Positions 35,005-44,678 of a stretch of 64,000 nucleotides of DNA are shown in pieces (position 1 is the first letter of the stretch; the number at the start of each line of letters is the position of its first letter). The stretch covers positions 1-64,000 of the forward strand of contig NZ_JAHLQC010000016.1 in NCBI RefSeq assembly GCF_018918265.1, read 5' to 3'. Origin of the DNA: Falcatimonas sp. MSJ-15. Its GTDB lineage: Bacteria; Bacillota; Clostridia; Lachnospirales; Lachnospiraceae. Below the pieces are notes generated by a model. That model searched no databases. It had not been told where the DNA came from and saw only the letters and a list, made by a program, of their open reading frames with translations. The position numbers were made by a program, and so were the translations under genes.

Positions 35005-35116
35005 TGCTTATTAACATTTTTATCATTAGTATTTCTTTGTTGTATCTTTTTCGTAACTTGCTTTCAATAGCATTATGTAAACCTGTGCATTTTTTATACT
35101 TTTTTTAAAATTTATG

Positions 35117-35145
35117 TTCATTTTTTGTAGATTATGTGGTAAAAT
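35117..35145 (+). promoter_or_regulatory. Promoter of the Fe-alcohol dehydrogenase gene
   Basis: TTCATT (35117-35122), 17-nt spacer, TAAAAT (35140-35145), with an extended -10 TGG before it. Confidence 0.55.
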
Positions 35146-35154
35146 CATTCTATA

Positions 35155-35231
35155 AGGACTTTGGTCCTGCCGGTTACTCTGCAAATTAGCCGGTTTAATC
35201 TTTACAATTGGTGTCGGTTACATCATGACAC
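35155..35231 (+). promoter_or_regulatory. Structured leader of the Fe-alcohol dehydrogenase mRNA
   Basis: Three hairpins in the ~120-nt leader: AGGAC/GTCCT (35155-35168), CCGGTT/AGCCGG (35170-35193) and GTGTC/GACAC (35211-35231). No known riboswitch is recognised. It could affect stability or translation. Confidence 0.35.
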
Positions 35232-35275
35232 TAACATAACAATATTTTTATCGCATTATGCAGATAGGAGGACAT

Positions 35276-36493
35276 ATGGCAAGATTTACATTACCAAGAG
35301 ATTTATATCACGGAAAAGGTGCTCTTGAGGCACTTAAGACATTTGAAGGAAAAAAAGCTGTTGTATGTGTTGGTGGCGGTTCTATGAAACGCTTTGGTTT
35401 TTTAGACAGAGCCTGTGACTATCTTAAGGAAGCAGGTATGGAAGTTAAACTTATTGAAGGTATTGAACCTGATCCATCTGTTGATACTGTTATGAATGGA
35501 GCTAAGGTTATGCTTGAGTTTGAGCCTGACTGGATTATTGCAATGGGTGGTGGTTCACCGATTGATGCTGCTAAAGCTATGTGGATTAAATATGAATATC
35601 CAGACACAAGTTTTGAAGATATGTGTAAGGTATTTGGACTTCCAAAACTTCGTAAAAAAGCTCATTTTTGTGCAATTTCTTCTACTTCAGGAACTGCTAC
35701 AGAAGTAACTGCTTTTTCTATTATTACTGATTATAATAAGGGTATTAAATATCCTATCGCTGATTTTGAGATTACACCTGATGTTGCTATTGTTGACCCT
35801 GACCTTGCTGAGACTATGCCTAAGAAACTTGTTGCTCACACAGGTATGGATGCTATCACTCATGCAATAGAGGCTTATGTGTCTACTGCTAATTGTGATT
35901 TTACTGATCCTTTAGCTCTTCATGCTATTGAGATGATTCAGCATGATCTTGTTGATTCTTATAATGGAGATATGGCTAAACGTGACAGTATGCATAATGC
36001 TCAGTGTCTTGCAGGTATGGCTTTTTCTAATGCTTTACTTGGTATCGTTCATTCTATGGCTCATAAGACAGGTGCTGCTTTTGCTGATTATGGCGCACAT
36101 ATTATTCATGGTGCTGCTAATGCAATGTATCTGCCAAAAGTTATTAAGTTCAATGCTAAAGATCCTGAAGCTAAGAAACGTTATGGTGTTATCGCTGATT
36201 ATATGAAACTTGGTGGCAATAATGATGATGAAAAAGTTGATCTTCTCATCGCTTACTTAAGAAAGATGAATGATGAACTTAATATTCCTCATTGTATTAA
36301 GAATTATGGTGCTGACAGCTATCCTGTTGAGAATGGTTTTGTTCCTGAAGAAGTATTCCTTGAGAGACTTCACGATGTTGCTGCTAATGCAATCTTAGAT
36401 GCCTGCACAGGTTCTAATCCAAGACAGCCTAGCCAGGAAGAGATGGAGAAACTTCTCAAATGTTGTTATTATGATACAGAAGTTGATTTCTAA
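35276..36493 (+). CDS. Iron-containing alcohol dehydrogenase
   Basis: A group III (Fe-dependent) dehydrogenase, about 405 aa, starting at ATG 35276 behind AGGAGG. NAD site GGGSPIDAAKAMW near 95; metal-binding histidines in MDAITHAIEAYV, GIVHSMAHKTGA and IIHGAANAM. It resembles NAD(P)H-dependent butanol/ethanol dehydrogenases of Clostridia, which dispose of reducing power in fermentation. Its codons are more U-ending and highly adapted than those of neighbours, suggesting strong expression. Single gene with its own promoter and terminator. Confidence 0.93.
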   Translation: MARFTLPRDLYHGKGALEALKTFEGKKAVVCVGGGSMKRFGFLDRACDYLKEAGMEVKLIEGIEPDPSVDTVMNGAKVMLEFEPDWIIAMGGGSPIDAAKAMWIKYEYPDTSFEDMCKVFGLPKLRKKAHFCAISSTSGTATEVTAFSIITDYNKGIKYPIADFEITPDVAIVDPDLAETMPKKLVAHTGMDAITHAIEAYVSTANCDFTDPLALHAIEMIQHDLVDSYNGDMAKRDSMHNAQCLAGMAFSNALLGIVHSMAHKTGAAFADYGAHIIHGAANAMYLPKVIKFNAKDPEAKKRYGVIADYMKLGGNNDDEKVDLLIAYLRKMNDELNIPHCIKNYGADSYPVENGFVPEEVFLERLHDVAANAILDACTGSNPRQPSQEEMEKLLKCCYYDTEVDF

Positions 36494-36665
36494 TTACATA
36501 ATTACAATATACTTTAACCAAAAGTAGTATAATTAAAAGTATTATAATCAAAAGTACTCTATCTAACTAAAAGTAGTATAACTTAAAATACTATGATTAA
36601 AAGTACTATACCTTAAAGTACTATAACTTAAAATACTCTAATTAAAAGTACTCTAACCAAAGCAT
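36494..36665. repeat. AGTACT-rich tandem repeat
   Basis: About ten imperfect 16-20-nt units built on AAAAGTACTATAACTTAA between 36520 and 36665, directly after the dehydrogenase gene. Confidence 0.8.
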
Positions 36666-36690
36666 TCTAATATAGATGCATGGTAAAATA

Positions 36691-36785
36691 AGACAGCAGA
36701 TGGTGTTATATATGTATTTTTCTTATTCCGGTTTCGGGTAGGAGTTCATATATAATATATCTGCTGTTTTTGATATTTTTTCTTC
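36691..36785 (+). terminator. Long-loop terminator after the dehydrogenase
   Basis: ACAGCAGAT (36693-36701) and ATCTGCTGT (36759-36767), continued inward by TTATATATG/CATATATAA, close a loop with a further GC-rich hairpin, followed by TTTTTGATATTTTTT. Confidence 0.75.
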
Positions 36786-36829
36786 TTAATTATTAATTTT
36801 TATCTTTTATTTTTTATCAGGCAATCCAA

Positions 36830-37022
36830 TTAAAAATCTCTGAGAATGTATATTCACTATGCATAGATTATATATTAAAAATGTATATTCGCTATGCTTA
36901 GATTTATATATTAAAAATATATATATTCGCTATGCTTAGATTTATATATCAAAATATATATTCGTATGCATAGATTTATATATTAAAAATATATATTCGC
37001 TACATCAAGATTATCTATATCA
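36830..37022. repeat. ~36-nt tandem repeat
   Basis: About five copies of a TATATTCGCTATGCTTAGAT-like unit followed by TTATATATTAAAAATA. It starts right after the motif TTAAAAATCTCTGA. Confidence 0.8.
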
Positions 37023-37037
37023 AATAAAAGGCTAATA

Positions 37038-37304
37038 TTAGTCTGCTATCTCATCTGCATGTTTCTGTGTCCATGATGCTGCATAACTGCATGATGTACG
37101 GAATGTCTTTCCTTCTTTTTTTATCTGATTTACTGCTGCTTTTACAAGTTTGCCAGCTATTCCCTGTCCTCTTAATTCATCAGATACATAGGTATGATTA
37201 ATGTCACATACTCCTGTTTCTACTTCTGGAAATGTTATCTCTGCAAGGAGTGTCTTATCTTCTTTTTCAATGTATATTCTGTTATTGTCATATTTAAATT
37301 CCAT
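37038..37304 (-). CDS. Small GNAT-like N-acetyltransferase (YjdJ type)
   Basis: 88 aa, matching the short acetyltransferase family COG2388: ITFPEVETGVCDINHTYVSD, then the acetyl-CoA loop LRGQGIAGKLV, and a C-terminal CSYAASWTQKH. Substrate unknown. Full length for this small family. RBS AAGGA. Confidence 0.85.
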   Translation of the reverse strand: MEFKYDNNRIYIEKEDKTLLAEITFPEVETGVCDINHTYVSDELRGQGIAGKLVKAAVNQIKKEGKTFRTSCSYAASWTQKHADEIAD

Positions 37305-37440
37305 ATTTTTCCTTCTTTCTTCTTATATTTTATTAATTATGCTAAGTAAATGGATATATCTAACATTCTAGCTTATTGTTCTTAAAATGCAACGTTTATT
37401 CCAGATTATATTACAAGTTATATTTTTTGTAATCATCTAA

Positions 37441-37490
37441 ACTGACTACTCCAACAGGCAAGCCTGTGGTGGGCGCCACTAATTTATAAC
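37441..37490. repeat. IS200/IS605-end-like hairpin next to nth
   Basis: ACTGACTACTCC, CAGGC/GCCTG hairpin, then GGGCGCCACTAATTTATAA. It resembles the unit at 51774. It lies just past the nth stop and may act as its terminator. Confidence 0.45.
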
Positions 37491-37491
37491 T

Positions 37492-38139
37492 TTATATTCC
37501 TGCCTTAGCACAGATATCATTAAGACAGCATCTGTCACAATGCGGCTTGGTTCTAGCTGTGCATACTTCTCTTCCATGGTCAACAAGTCTATGGCAGAAG
37601 TCATTGCCTTCTTCTAATGGTACTATTTTTCTAAGTGCCATCTCAACTTTTTTCGGATCTTTTTCGTTGTCTATAAGTCCTATCCTGTTAGTGAGTCTTA
37701 TACAATGTGTATCGGTAACTATTGCCGGTTTGCCAAATACGTCTCCCATTATGAGGTTTGCACTTTTTCTTCCAACTCCCGGAAGTTTAAGAAGTTCATC
37801 AAAATCTTCTGGTACTTTGCCATTATATTCGTCTCTTAACATACGCATACAGGCTGATATGTCTTTTGCTTTGCTCTTGCCAAGTCCACATGGTCTTACT
37901 ATCTTCTCTATGTCTTCTGGTTGTGCCTTTGCAAGTGCATTGACTGAATTATACTTTTCAAAGAGTTCTTTTACAACAACATTAACTCTTGCATCTGTGC
38001 ATTGTGCTGCAAGACGTACACTTACAAGAAGTTTCCATGCTTCATCATAATCAAGCGTACATTCTGTTTTTGGATATTCTTTTTTTAATCGCTCTATTAC
38101 TTCTATTGCTAACTTCTTCTTATCTATCATACTTGTCAT
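37492..38139 (-). CDS. nth: Endonuclease III
   Basis: A DNA glycosylase/AP lyase for oxidised pyrimidines in base excision repair. The helix-hairpin-helix LPGVGRKSANLIMGDVFG with catalytic Lys, the catalytic Asp in VTDTHCIRL, and a C-terminal 4Fe-4S cluster (CTARTKPHCDRCCLNDIC, spacing C-x6-C-x2-C-x5-C) are all present. 215 aa. GGAG RBS. Confidence 0.96.
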   Translation of the reverse strand: MTSMIDKKKLAIEVIERLKKEYPKTECTLDYDEAWKLLVSVRLAAQCTDARVNVVVKELFEKYNSVNALAKAQPEDIEKIVRPCGLGKSKAKDISACMRMLRDEYNGKVPEDFDELLKLPGVGRKSANLIMGDVFGKPAIVTDTHCIRLTNRIGLIDNEKDPKKVEMALRKIVPLEEGNDFCHRLVDHGREVCTARTKPHCDRCCLNDICAKAGI

Positions 38140-38434
38140 CTTATTTCTCTCCTCGCTATTGTTGATGTAATATGTATAGTATATTTACATATTAAAGTAT
38201 TTTTTCTCACTTATCAAACTTTATTGCAAATGTTTTGTTTTACTTGGTCAAATTAGTGTGTGAAAGTTTAATATATAGGTCTTATTAGTATCTGTTTAAA
38301 AACATTGTTTAGAGTATTGACTTTTACACGTCTATTACCGATATAGATTGTGTAAATAAAATAAGATATATTATATATTATGAATTGGCTCCTTGTAATT
38401 TTAATATATGTTTATTTTTGTTATCCTCTTTCTC
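38140..38434. other. AT-rich gap upstream of nth
   Basis: No conserved reading frame. A weak plus-strand promoter-like TTGACT-N17-GATATA lies near 38335, before the perfect hairpin at 38435; a small RNA is possible but unproved. Confidence 0.35.
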
Positions 38435-38468
38435 AAAAAAACACGAAGCAAATGCTTCGTGTTTTTTT
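38435..38468. terminator. Perfect bidirectional terminator with no obvious gene
   Basis: AAAAAAACACGAAGC and its exact complement (15 bp) around AAAT, with A7 and T7 on both sides. The nearest gene ends are far away: nth starts at 38139 pointing away. Confidence 0.8.
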
Positions 38469-38698
38469 ATGTTATTTATTTATATATTATAATTGTTTTG
38501 CTTATATTTTAACTGTATACCTTATGCCCTAATTGTCTCTCTGATATTATGTTTTTGTTTTACGTTTTGTATTTTTCTCTATCATTTTTAACTAACTGTT
38601 TTTGTTCTATTTTTAATCCACATTTTTTGTAATGAGTTTTTTGTATATTTTATTATGTCCCTATTTACCTTTGTGTATCTAATACCAATACCTTATCA

Positions 38699-38992
38699 AA
38701 GGTTTACTGTTGTATCAAGTGTGGTTCAACGAATTACAAGAAAAATGGAGTAACTACAAAGGGATTGCAACGATATCGTTGTAAAGATTGTGGAGCAAGC
38801 TTTTCAGAAAATTATGGAGACAGTCTTCGCTACACTCATCTTTCAGAGGATACATGGGAAGAAATGTTGCGAGAAAGGCACTTTTTATGGAAAGCAAATC
38901 ACGAATATTTGTTTGTATATGGTATTTCTTATCAGCATGTGTTAGACTACTGTTATACAAATCGGAATTTGGCAGATGTAAAAGGATTTTGA
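38699..38992 (+). pseudogene. Transposase-type zinc-ribbon fragment
   Basis: One frame reads VYCCIKCGSTNYKKNGVTTK, then GLQRYRCKDCGASFSENYG. The two CxxC pairs and the QRYRCKDC signature are typical of the N-terminal zinc ribbon of IS1/IS1595-like transposases. It has no start codon and stops after ~95 residues with an unrelated tail, so it is a broken remnant. It sits directly upstream of an imported-looking XRE gene. Confidence 0.65.
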
Positions 38993-39077
38993 CACGCATA
39001 ATAAGTGATGTCAAAGCTATTTTGTAGACAATAGTGAGCGTTTTTCCTACAATAAAAGTGCAAGGAGGTATAGTGGC

Positions 39078-39731
39078 ATGGAGCATGATATTGGATGCAA
39101 AATCAAGGCAGCCCGAATTGAAAAAAAGCTAACGCAAGAACAGGTTGCCGAATTGTTGGGTGTGAGTCGTCAGACCATCTCAAATTGGGAAAATGAAAAA
39201 TCCTATCCAGATATTATCAGCGTCATTAAAATGAGCGAATGCTACGATGTCTCTCTTGACTATCTATTGAAAGGAGAACAAAAAATGAAAAGCTATTATG
39301 ATTATCTTGAAGAAAGTACGAATGTTGTGAAAAGCAATGCCAACAGAAACAAGATTATTACGATTCTCTCCTATCTCTTGATTTGGGCGTTTGCAATGAT
39401 AGTGTTCTGGTTTTTTACAAGTGGAAGTGACGCTATGGGTTACAGTTTGATGTTTCTTTGGTTTATTCTTCCTATATCCACATTTATTGTATCTATTGTT
39501 ATTGGTAAAAATAACTTTTGGGGAAAAGGAAAATGGGCATTCACTCTTTTCTTTGGCGTAATGTATATGCTTGCTGAATATGGCACATTCAAAATGGCAA
39601 ACAACATGGCTTTTAACAAACTTAATGCCCCTGACTTGGGAATGATTGTAGCCGGAGCAATAATCTCTGCAATCGGTATGTTGGTAGGTTCACTGTGGAA
39701 TAAGAAACGCCACAATCAAAAAAATAAGTAA
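39078..39731 (+). CDS. XRE-family regulator with membrane helices
   Basis: 217 aa. An N-terminal HTH_3 domain (IKAARIEKKLTQEQVAELLG, then VSRQTISNWENEKSYPDI) recognises DNA; after residue ~95 come about four hydrophobic segments, so the protein is membrane-bound. Such XRE-plus-membrane proteins occur in many Firmicutes; target unknown. AGGAGG RBS 9 nt from ATG. It is flanked upstream by transposase debris, is on the minority strand and uses more G/C-ending codons than its neighbours, all suggesting recent transfer. Confidence 0.85.
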   Translation: MEHDIGCKIKAARIEKKLTQEQVAELLGVSRQTISNWENEKSYPDIISVIKMSECYDVSLDYLLKGEQKMKSYYDYLEESTNVVKSNANRNKIITILSYLLIWAFAMIVFWFFTSGSDAMGYSLMFLWFILPISTFIVSIVIGKNNFWGKGKWAFTLFFGVMYMLAEYGTFKMANNMAFNKLNAPDLGMIVAGAIISAIGMLVGSLWNKKRHNQKNK

Positions 39732-39766
39732 CAAGAAAAATTCCTGTTTGTCAATTACAGGTGACA

Positions 39767-39805
39767 TTGAAAGAGCCAGCCCTTTCAAGGTGCTGGCCCT
39801 TTCAA
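39767..39805 (+). terminator. Hairpin after the XRE gene
   Basis: TTGAAAGAGCCAGC and GCTGGCCCTTTCAA (one mismatch) around an 11-nt loop. The following run is A-rich rather than T-rich, so termination is uncertain. Confidence 0.4.
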
Positions 39806-39952
39806 AAATTCCATTCTAATAAATTGCACGACAACTTATCAAAAAATAAGTTTCCCATTAGTGAAAAATGAATAGAAAATGTATAAAAGTGGTAAAAGCG
39901 AATAATTATAAGGGTTTATTCATTAGACACACTTTTGTAAAAAGGGAGTTTA

Positions 39953-40828
39953 TTATTTCTCATTTTTAAATACCATCATCATCTCGTGTGTAAGGCTTAG
40001 TCCTTCTTTATAATCAGGTACTTCTTCTCTTGTCATCCAGCTTGCATACGAGAGTTCTTCTTCATCAAGGTGAATTATTCCGTCTGAGAGTTCTTCATCA
40101 AGTTCTGCAAAAAATCCCATCAAAAGATCTCCTGCTATTCCCCAAGGCTGGGATTTGTAATATCTTATGTTTTTTATATTCATTCCGACTTCTTCCATTA
40201 CTTCTCTTCTTACTGTCTCTTCTATTGTCTCACCTATCTCGTTAAAGCCTGCTATTAGTGCATATCTTGTATATTCTCTGCCTGCATATTTGGTTAACAT
40301 TATTCTATCGTTGTGTGTAAGTGCTACAATTACTGCCGGTGCTATTCTTGGAAATATCATATTATGACATTTAGGGCAGTATAACATTCGCTGGACTTTA
40401 TCATGCACAGTCTTAGTCCCACAACTTCCACAATATTGATTTACACTATACCATGTGCTAAGATGCAGCCCTGTGGCTGTTGCCATTGCATCTTCTTTTT
40501 TTAGAAGCTGTCTTGTCTCATTGACTGTTGCATAGTGCCATTTAGTATTCTTGTCTGCATTAATATTTTGATTATTTAGAAGAAAATATTTTGTATCATC
40601 AATTGCAAAAAGATATATTGCTTCTTTATTTTTTTCTTCATATTCTTCGCTTTTTTTTACGCACATAAGTGTCTCTGCTTCTTTATATGTTGGTATTACA
40701 AGTCTGGTATTATTCTCTCTTTTTAATAGAACATTTCTCCCATCATATATAAGCACTTTATCCTGTGCGGTGCATTTTTCATCCCTGTATTGGTTATAAA
40801 ATTTTTTTGGTGCTATATCCTGAATCAT
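39953..40828 (-). CDS. nudC: NAD(H) diphosphatase NudC
   Basis: A Nudix enzyme that cleaves NADH and removes NAD caps from RNA in other bacteria. Zinc ribbon CGSCG...CPKCH at about residues 131-152, Nudix box GFNEIGETIEETVRREVMEE starting near 195, and SQPWG shortly after, which is diagnostic for NudC. 291 aa. It follows the MATE gene by 9 nt and is probably co-transcribed with it. Confidence 0.94.
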   Translation of the reverse strand: MIQDIAPKKFYNQYRDEKCTAQDKVLIYDGRNVLLKRENNTRLVIPTYKEAETLMCVKKSEEYEEKNKEAIYLFAIDDTKYFLLNNQNINADKNTKWHYATVNETRQLLKKEDAMATATGLHLSTWYSVNQYCGSCGTKTVHDKVQRMLYCPKCHNMIFPRIAPAVIVALTHNDRIMLTKYAGREYTRYALIAGFNEIGETIEETVRREVMEEVGMNIKNIRYYKSQPWGIAGDLLMGFFAELDEELSDGIIHLDEEELSYASWMTREEVPDYKEGLSLTHEMMMVFKNEK

Positions 40829-40837
40829 TTTTTTCTC

Positions 40838-42199
40838 CTAGTTCTTGCTTAGCTTATCAAGTTTTTTCATAAATATTCTACTAAGGAATAGTGATATTAT
40901 GAAGGATATCACATATCCTACTGGTTGTGCTTCCTGTATTCCGCTCATTCCTCTAAGTGCTGAGAGTATTAACAATACCGGTATGAAGATTAATCCACTT
41001 CTAAGTGATGATGCAAATATTGCAAGTGCTCTCTGTCCTGTACTCTGAAATCCCATCTCTGTCATCATCGTAAGTGGTACAAACATCAATGTAATGCATT
41101 GTAATCTTAATGCTCTTATTCCATAGGATAATACTTCGCTGTCATCTCTAAGAAGACTTAAGAAGAAGTCTGATTTTATATATACCGGAATTATTATTAT
41201 AAGAAGTAGTACTTCTGCTGCCGCAACTGTAAACCAGAATGCTTTTTTTACTCTGTCATATTTGCCTGCTCCATAGTTATAGCTGCTGACCGGCTGAAAT
41301 CCCTGTCCCATTCCTATCGCTACTGCCATCATAAAAAATGCTATTCTTGATGTATTGCTCATTGCCGCAACTGCTGCATCTCCATATATTGCTGATTGTC
41401 CATTTAGGAGCATTGTTGCAATGCTATTTAGCGATTGTCTTATAAGGCTTGGAAATCCTGTCGCCATTATATTACCCGGCACTGCAAATGTATGGCTTAT
41501 TCTATGTATTGATATCTTAGTCTCTGTTCTTCCTGTTAAGAACATTAGAAGAAGTATTATAAAACTTATTATCTGTGATAATGCTGTTGATAAACCTGCT
41601 CCTGATATTCCCATGTTCATCCCGAACATAAAGAGCATATCTCCACCTATATTAATCGCTGCACCTGTCATAAGTCCAATTGTTCCAAGTCTTGCTCTTC
41701 CTTCATATCTTAGCAGATTGTTAAGTGTGAGACTTGATGTAAAAAATGGTGCTGATATTATTATATATATTATATAACTTTTGGCATAAGGTTCTATTGT
41801 CTTTGTACTTCCAAGTATATGAACAAGTGGTGTAAGAAATATATAACTTAATATTCCTATAATTCCTCCAAGTAAAAGTGACAGGAAGAATCCTGTTGAG
41901 CTGTAAGCTGTTGCTCCTTCACTATCTTTAGCTCCAAGCCTTCTTGACATTACACTTCCAGCTCCCTGTCCGCACATGAATCCGACTGCCTGCAGTATTG
42001 ACATATATCCAAATACTATTCCTACTGCCCCACTTGCACTATTGCCAAGTCTGCCTACAAATGCAGTATCTACAAGGTTATATATGTTAGTTACCATCAT
42101 ACTTATTATTGTAGGTATTGCAAGTGTTCCAATAAGTTTTGGTATTGGTTTTGTTGTCATTTTTTCATATTGAAGATTTTTCTTAGTCTCACTGTCCAT
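40838..42199 (-). CDS. MATE-family efflux transporter
   Basis: 453 aa with about 12 hydrophobic segments in two halves. TKPIPKLIGTLAIPTIISMM at the N-terminus, FVGRLGNSASGAVGI and GMGQGFQPVSSYNYGAGKYD are typical of MATE (NorM/DinF-like) exporters, which remove cationic compounds in exchange for Na+ or H+. Substrate unknown. RBS AGGTG. It is upstream of nudC in the same direction. Confidence 0.93.
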   Translation of the reverse strand: MDSETKKNLQYEKMTTKPIPKLIGTLAIPTIISMMVTNIYNLVDTAFVGRLGNSASGAVGIVFGYMSILQAVGFMCGQGAGSVMSRRLGAKDSEGATAYSSTGFFLSLLLGGIIGILSYIFLTPLVHILGSTKTIEPYAKSYIIYIIISAPFFTSSLTLNNLLRYEGRARLGTIGLMTGAAINIGGDMLFMFGMNMGISGAGLSTALSQIISFIILLLMFLTGRTETKISIHRISHTFAVPGNIMATGFPSLIRQSLNSIATMLLNGQSAIYGDAAVAAMSNTSRIAFFMMAVAIGMGQGFQPVSSYNYGAGKYDRVKKAFWFTVAAAEVLLLIIIIPVYIKSDFFLSLLRDDSEVLSYGIRALRLQCITLMFVPLTMMTEMGFQSTGQRALAIFASSLRSGLIFIPVLLILSALRGMSGIQEAQPVGYVISFIISLFLSRIFMKKLDKLSKN

Positions 42200-42262
42200 T
42201 TTGACACCTGTATCAGTTTGTTATATCCTGTTACTTTTTCCTTTCTGAGTTTTTTTATTTTA

Positions 42263-42452
42263 TGATGCCAGGGTCAAAAGATCTAAACCCACATGAGCTT
42301 GCTCATAGGTGGGTGAAAGACCTTGGGACCCGCCCCGATATGAGCATAAAAGTGGGATGACAATCCCACGATATGCGAATATCGGGTAGAATTGTGGGAG
42401 TGCGTAGCACGGAGCAATTCGTAGGCATCAAAGTTGGGGCTTTTGACCCCAA
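42263..42452. mobile_element. Structured MITE-like repeat, copy 2
   Basis: Begins GATGCCAGGGTCAAAAG and ends CTTTTGACCCCAACATC, flanked on both sides by ATTTTAT. About 190 nt, lacking the internal duplication of copy 1 (4553). The hairpins CCCAC/GTGGG and GTTGGGG/CCCCAAC replace CCTAC/GTAGG and GTCGGGG/CCCCGAC of copy 1, so the changes keep the pairs. Confidence 0.8.
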
Positions 42453-42617
42453 CATCATTTTATTTAGTAATTGTAAAATTTATATCCGTCTACTTGTAGC
42501 CTAAAATTTTTCTCTATTTGAAATAGTAGTCTTTGCAACTGTCAGTACTTTTTTTGTATTCACTGCTTAGTATGTATATAAATTGATATATTACATATAC
42601 AAATCATGCCAAAAAAA

Positions 42618-42652
42618 TAACAACCCCATTTTAGCATTAAATGGGGTTGTTA
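42618..42652 (-). terminator. Terminator after the sCache chemoreceptor gene
   Basis: TAACAACCCCATTT and AAATGGGGTTGTTA (14 bp) with a 7-nt loop; the minus strand continues TTTTTTTGG. Confidence 0.85.
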
Positions 42653-42733
42653 ACAATAGTTAATAGATGTCACTGCTCATTTATAGTAAACAAAATATGG
42701 TTATTGATATAAATTAATTTCACGATATATTTT

Positions 42734-44518
42734 TTATTCTTCAATCACAAAGTTGCTTACATTCTTGCGGAGTTCTACTGCCGAAGCCTCCGCTGTCTTA
42801 ACACCTTTCATGACTTCTGCCGATCCGCCTGCAATAGAAACAGTTTTTTGTGCAATATTTGTTGTACCTGCAGCACTTTCATTTGATGCGGTGGTAATTT
42901 CTTCAATTGCCGTTGTAATATTAGAAATGGATGCTACAAGTTCTTCTGAGGTTGCACTAAAATCTGATACCAGCTCATTAATTTTAGTTGCATCCAAGTT
43001 ATAATCATCTGCCATTTTCTCAAAATCGTCAAAACTCTTCACAATATCAGTATCTACAAAATCCAACAGACGATTAGAATCATTTGCAAGATTTGCTACT
43101 GCATTATCCACATTTTCCGTCACAGCCTGAATATTTGCCACAGCATCTTGGGACTGTTCTGCCAATACTCTGATTTCCTCTGCAACAACTGCAAATCCCT
43201 TTCCGGCCTCGCCAGCACGTGCTGCCTCAATGGATGCATTCAGTGCAAGCAGATTAGTCTGTCCGGTAATCGCAAGGATAGAATCAGCAAGGACGCCTAT
43301 CTGTTCCACAACCTTTGCCTCTTTAAGTGCCTGTTCAAGCCTTCCCCTGATTTCTTCAAGCACCGTCTGGACTTTCTGTCTATTCTCTACCGTTGTTTGC
43401 TTCGTCTGTGCTGCCCTCTTATGAATTTCTTCTGATTCCGTAGCGCCATTCTGTGCACATATCGCAATCTCTTTAGCTGTACCGTCAATCTGCTGAGTCA
43501 TACTGTTAATCTGTTCTGTGGATGCGGCTGTTTCTTCAGTACTTGCAGCAAGCTCCTCAGTTGTCGCAGATACATCCTCAATTTCTTCATTCAGATTTGA
43601 TATACTGCTATCCATCGTTTCCACAACTTTATCAATATTTGCCGCCTCTATCTTTACCTTAGAAAGCAATCCGCATACTGATTTCCTCATCGTCTCAAGT
43701 GCTCCTGCTAACTGCCCGAAATCATCTTTTCGTTTCATCATATTGTCCTGCATCCTATGTGCAAAATTACCACCTGCAATCACTTCAATCTCTGCTACAA
43801 CTTTCTTTAGCGACTTTGTAATATCCTGGGCAATCATAAAAATAAGCACTGCAACAACCACAAGCATTGCAACACATGACCCAATTAGTGCGCTTGTCTT
43901 TTTCATTGCATAGCTTGAAAATACCTTGTCCTGATTTGCAATGGCAGTATCAATATAATCGGTATAATTTCCGGTACCAACCACCCAGTCAAATGGTTCA
44001 AAATATGCACTGTAGGAACGCTTTGGTGAAGGTTTCGTCTCTCCTTCTTTAGGAAATACATAATCTGTGTATCCTCCACCGTCTTCCACTGCTACACGTA
44101 TGATTTCTTTTACCATTTTGTATCCGTTTGCATCCTCAGTCTCCATACGGTTCGTTCCCTCGGTATTGCTGCCAAGCAGAACTACATTTGTGCCATCTGA
44201 CTGATCAATCCAAAAGTAACCAGTTTCTCCGTAACGCATCTGCCGAACCTCATCTGCTGCAATTTTTTGTGCTTCATCTAATGTATAAGTTCCCGCTTTA
44301 TATTCGTCATTAATCTCAGTCAATAGAGAAATAACCACGCTTACCTGCTCTTTAATTGAGTCATCGTAACTCTGACGTGATGATGCATCCATTGTTTCCA
44401 ATGCTTTATCTTTTACATCTTCCAAATTTTTGATGGAAACAACACTCCCAAAAGCCACAAGCAGAATGACTATAACCAGAATCAGATTCAGCTTGGTCCT
44501 TACCTTCATATTCTTCAT
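42734..44518 (-). CDS. Methyl-accepting chemotaxis protein, sCache type
   Basis: 594 aa. TM1 at about 8-28; a sCache_2-like sensor at about 35-190 with [20 protein letters not shown] and [18 protein letters not shown]2 near 205-228, HAMP, then a long coiled coil with the tip [20 protein letters not shown]. sCache_2 receptors often sense organic acids; ligand unknown. A SigD-type promoter drives it. Codons are distinctly richer in G/C than those of neighbouring genes, and a MITE lies just beyond its 3' end, so transfer is likely (inference). Confidence 0.94.
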   Translation of the reverse strand: MKNMKVRTKLNLILVIVILLVAFGSVVSIKNLEDVKDKALETMDASSRQSYDDSIKEQVSVVISLLTEINDEYKAGTYTLDEAQKIAADEVRQMRYGETGYFWIDQSDGTNVVLLGSNTEGTNRMETEDANGYKMVKEIIRVAVEDGGGYTDYVFPKEGETKPSPKRSYSAYFEPFDWVVGTGNYTDYIDTAIANQDKVFSSYAMKKTSALIGSCVAMLVVVAVLIFMIAQDITKSLKKVVAEIEVIAGGNFAHRMQDNMMKRKDDFGQLAGALETMRKSVCGLLSKVKIEAANIDKVVETMDSSISNLNEEIEDVSATTEELAASTEETAASTEQINSMTQQIDGTAKEIAICAQNGATESEEIHKRAAQTKQTTVENRQKVQTVLEEIRGRLEQALKEAKVVEQIGVLADSILAITGQTNLLALNASIEAARAGEAGKGFAVVAEEIRVLAEQSQDAVANIQAVTENVDNAVANLANDSNRLLDFVDTDIVKSFDDFEKMADDYNLDATKINELVSDFSATSEELVASISNITTAIEEITTASNESAAGTTNIAQKTVSIAGGSAEVMKGVKTAEASAVELRKNVSNFVIEE

Positions 44519-44609
44519 ACCTTTATTCTCCTTTCATCAGAACTAATCAATTTTGTATATTTTGTTTAAAAATGCAAAACTGATTATAAAATTAGTGTAC
44601 ACTTTTATA

Positions 44610-44633
44610 TTATTTTTTTTGTTTCTCATTCAT
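44610..44633 (-). CDS. Possible seven-codon leader ORF before the chemoreceptor
   Basis: GGAGG (complement of 44641-44645) stands 7 nt before ATG at 44633, which opens MNEKQKK and a stop. A second ATG at 44629 opens a 28-codon frame. Both lie between the SigD-like promoter and the receptor start. Could be a leader peptide or chance; there is no protein evidence. Confidence 0.3.
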   Translation of the reverse strand: MNEKQKK

Positions 44634-44678
44634 TATTATTCCTCCTGTATATATTTTTCACAAATTTATACAATTTAG

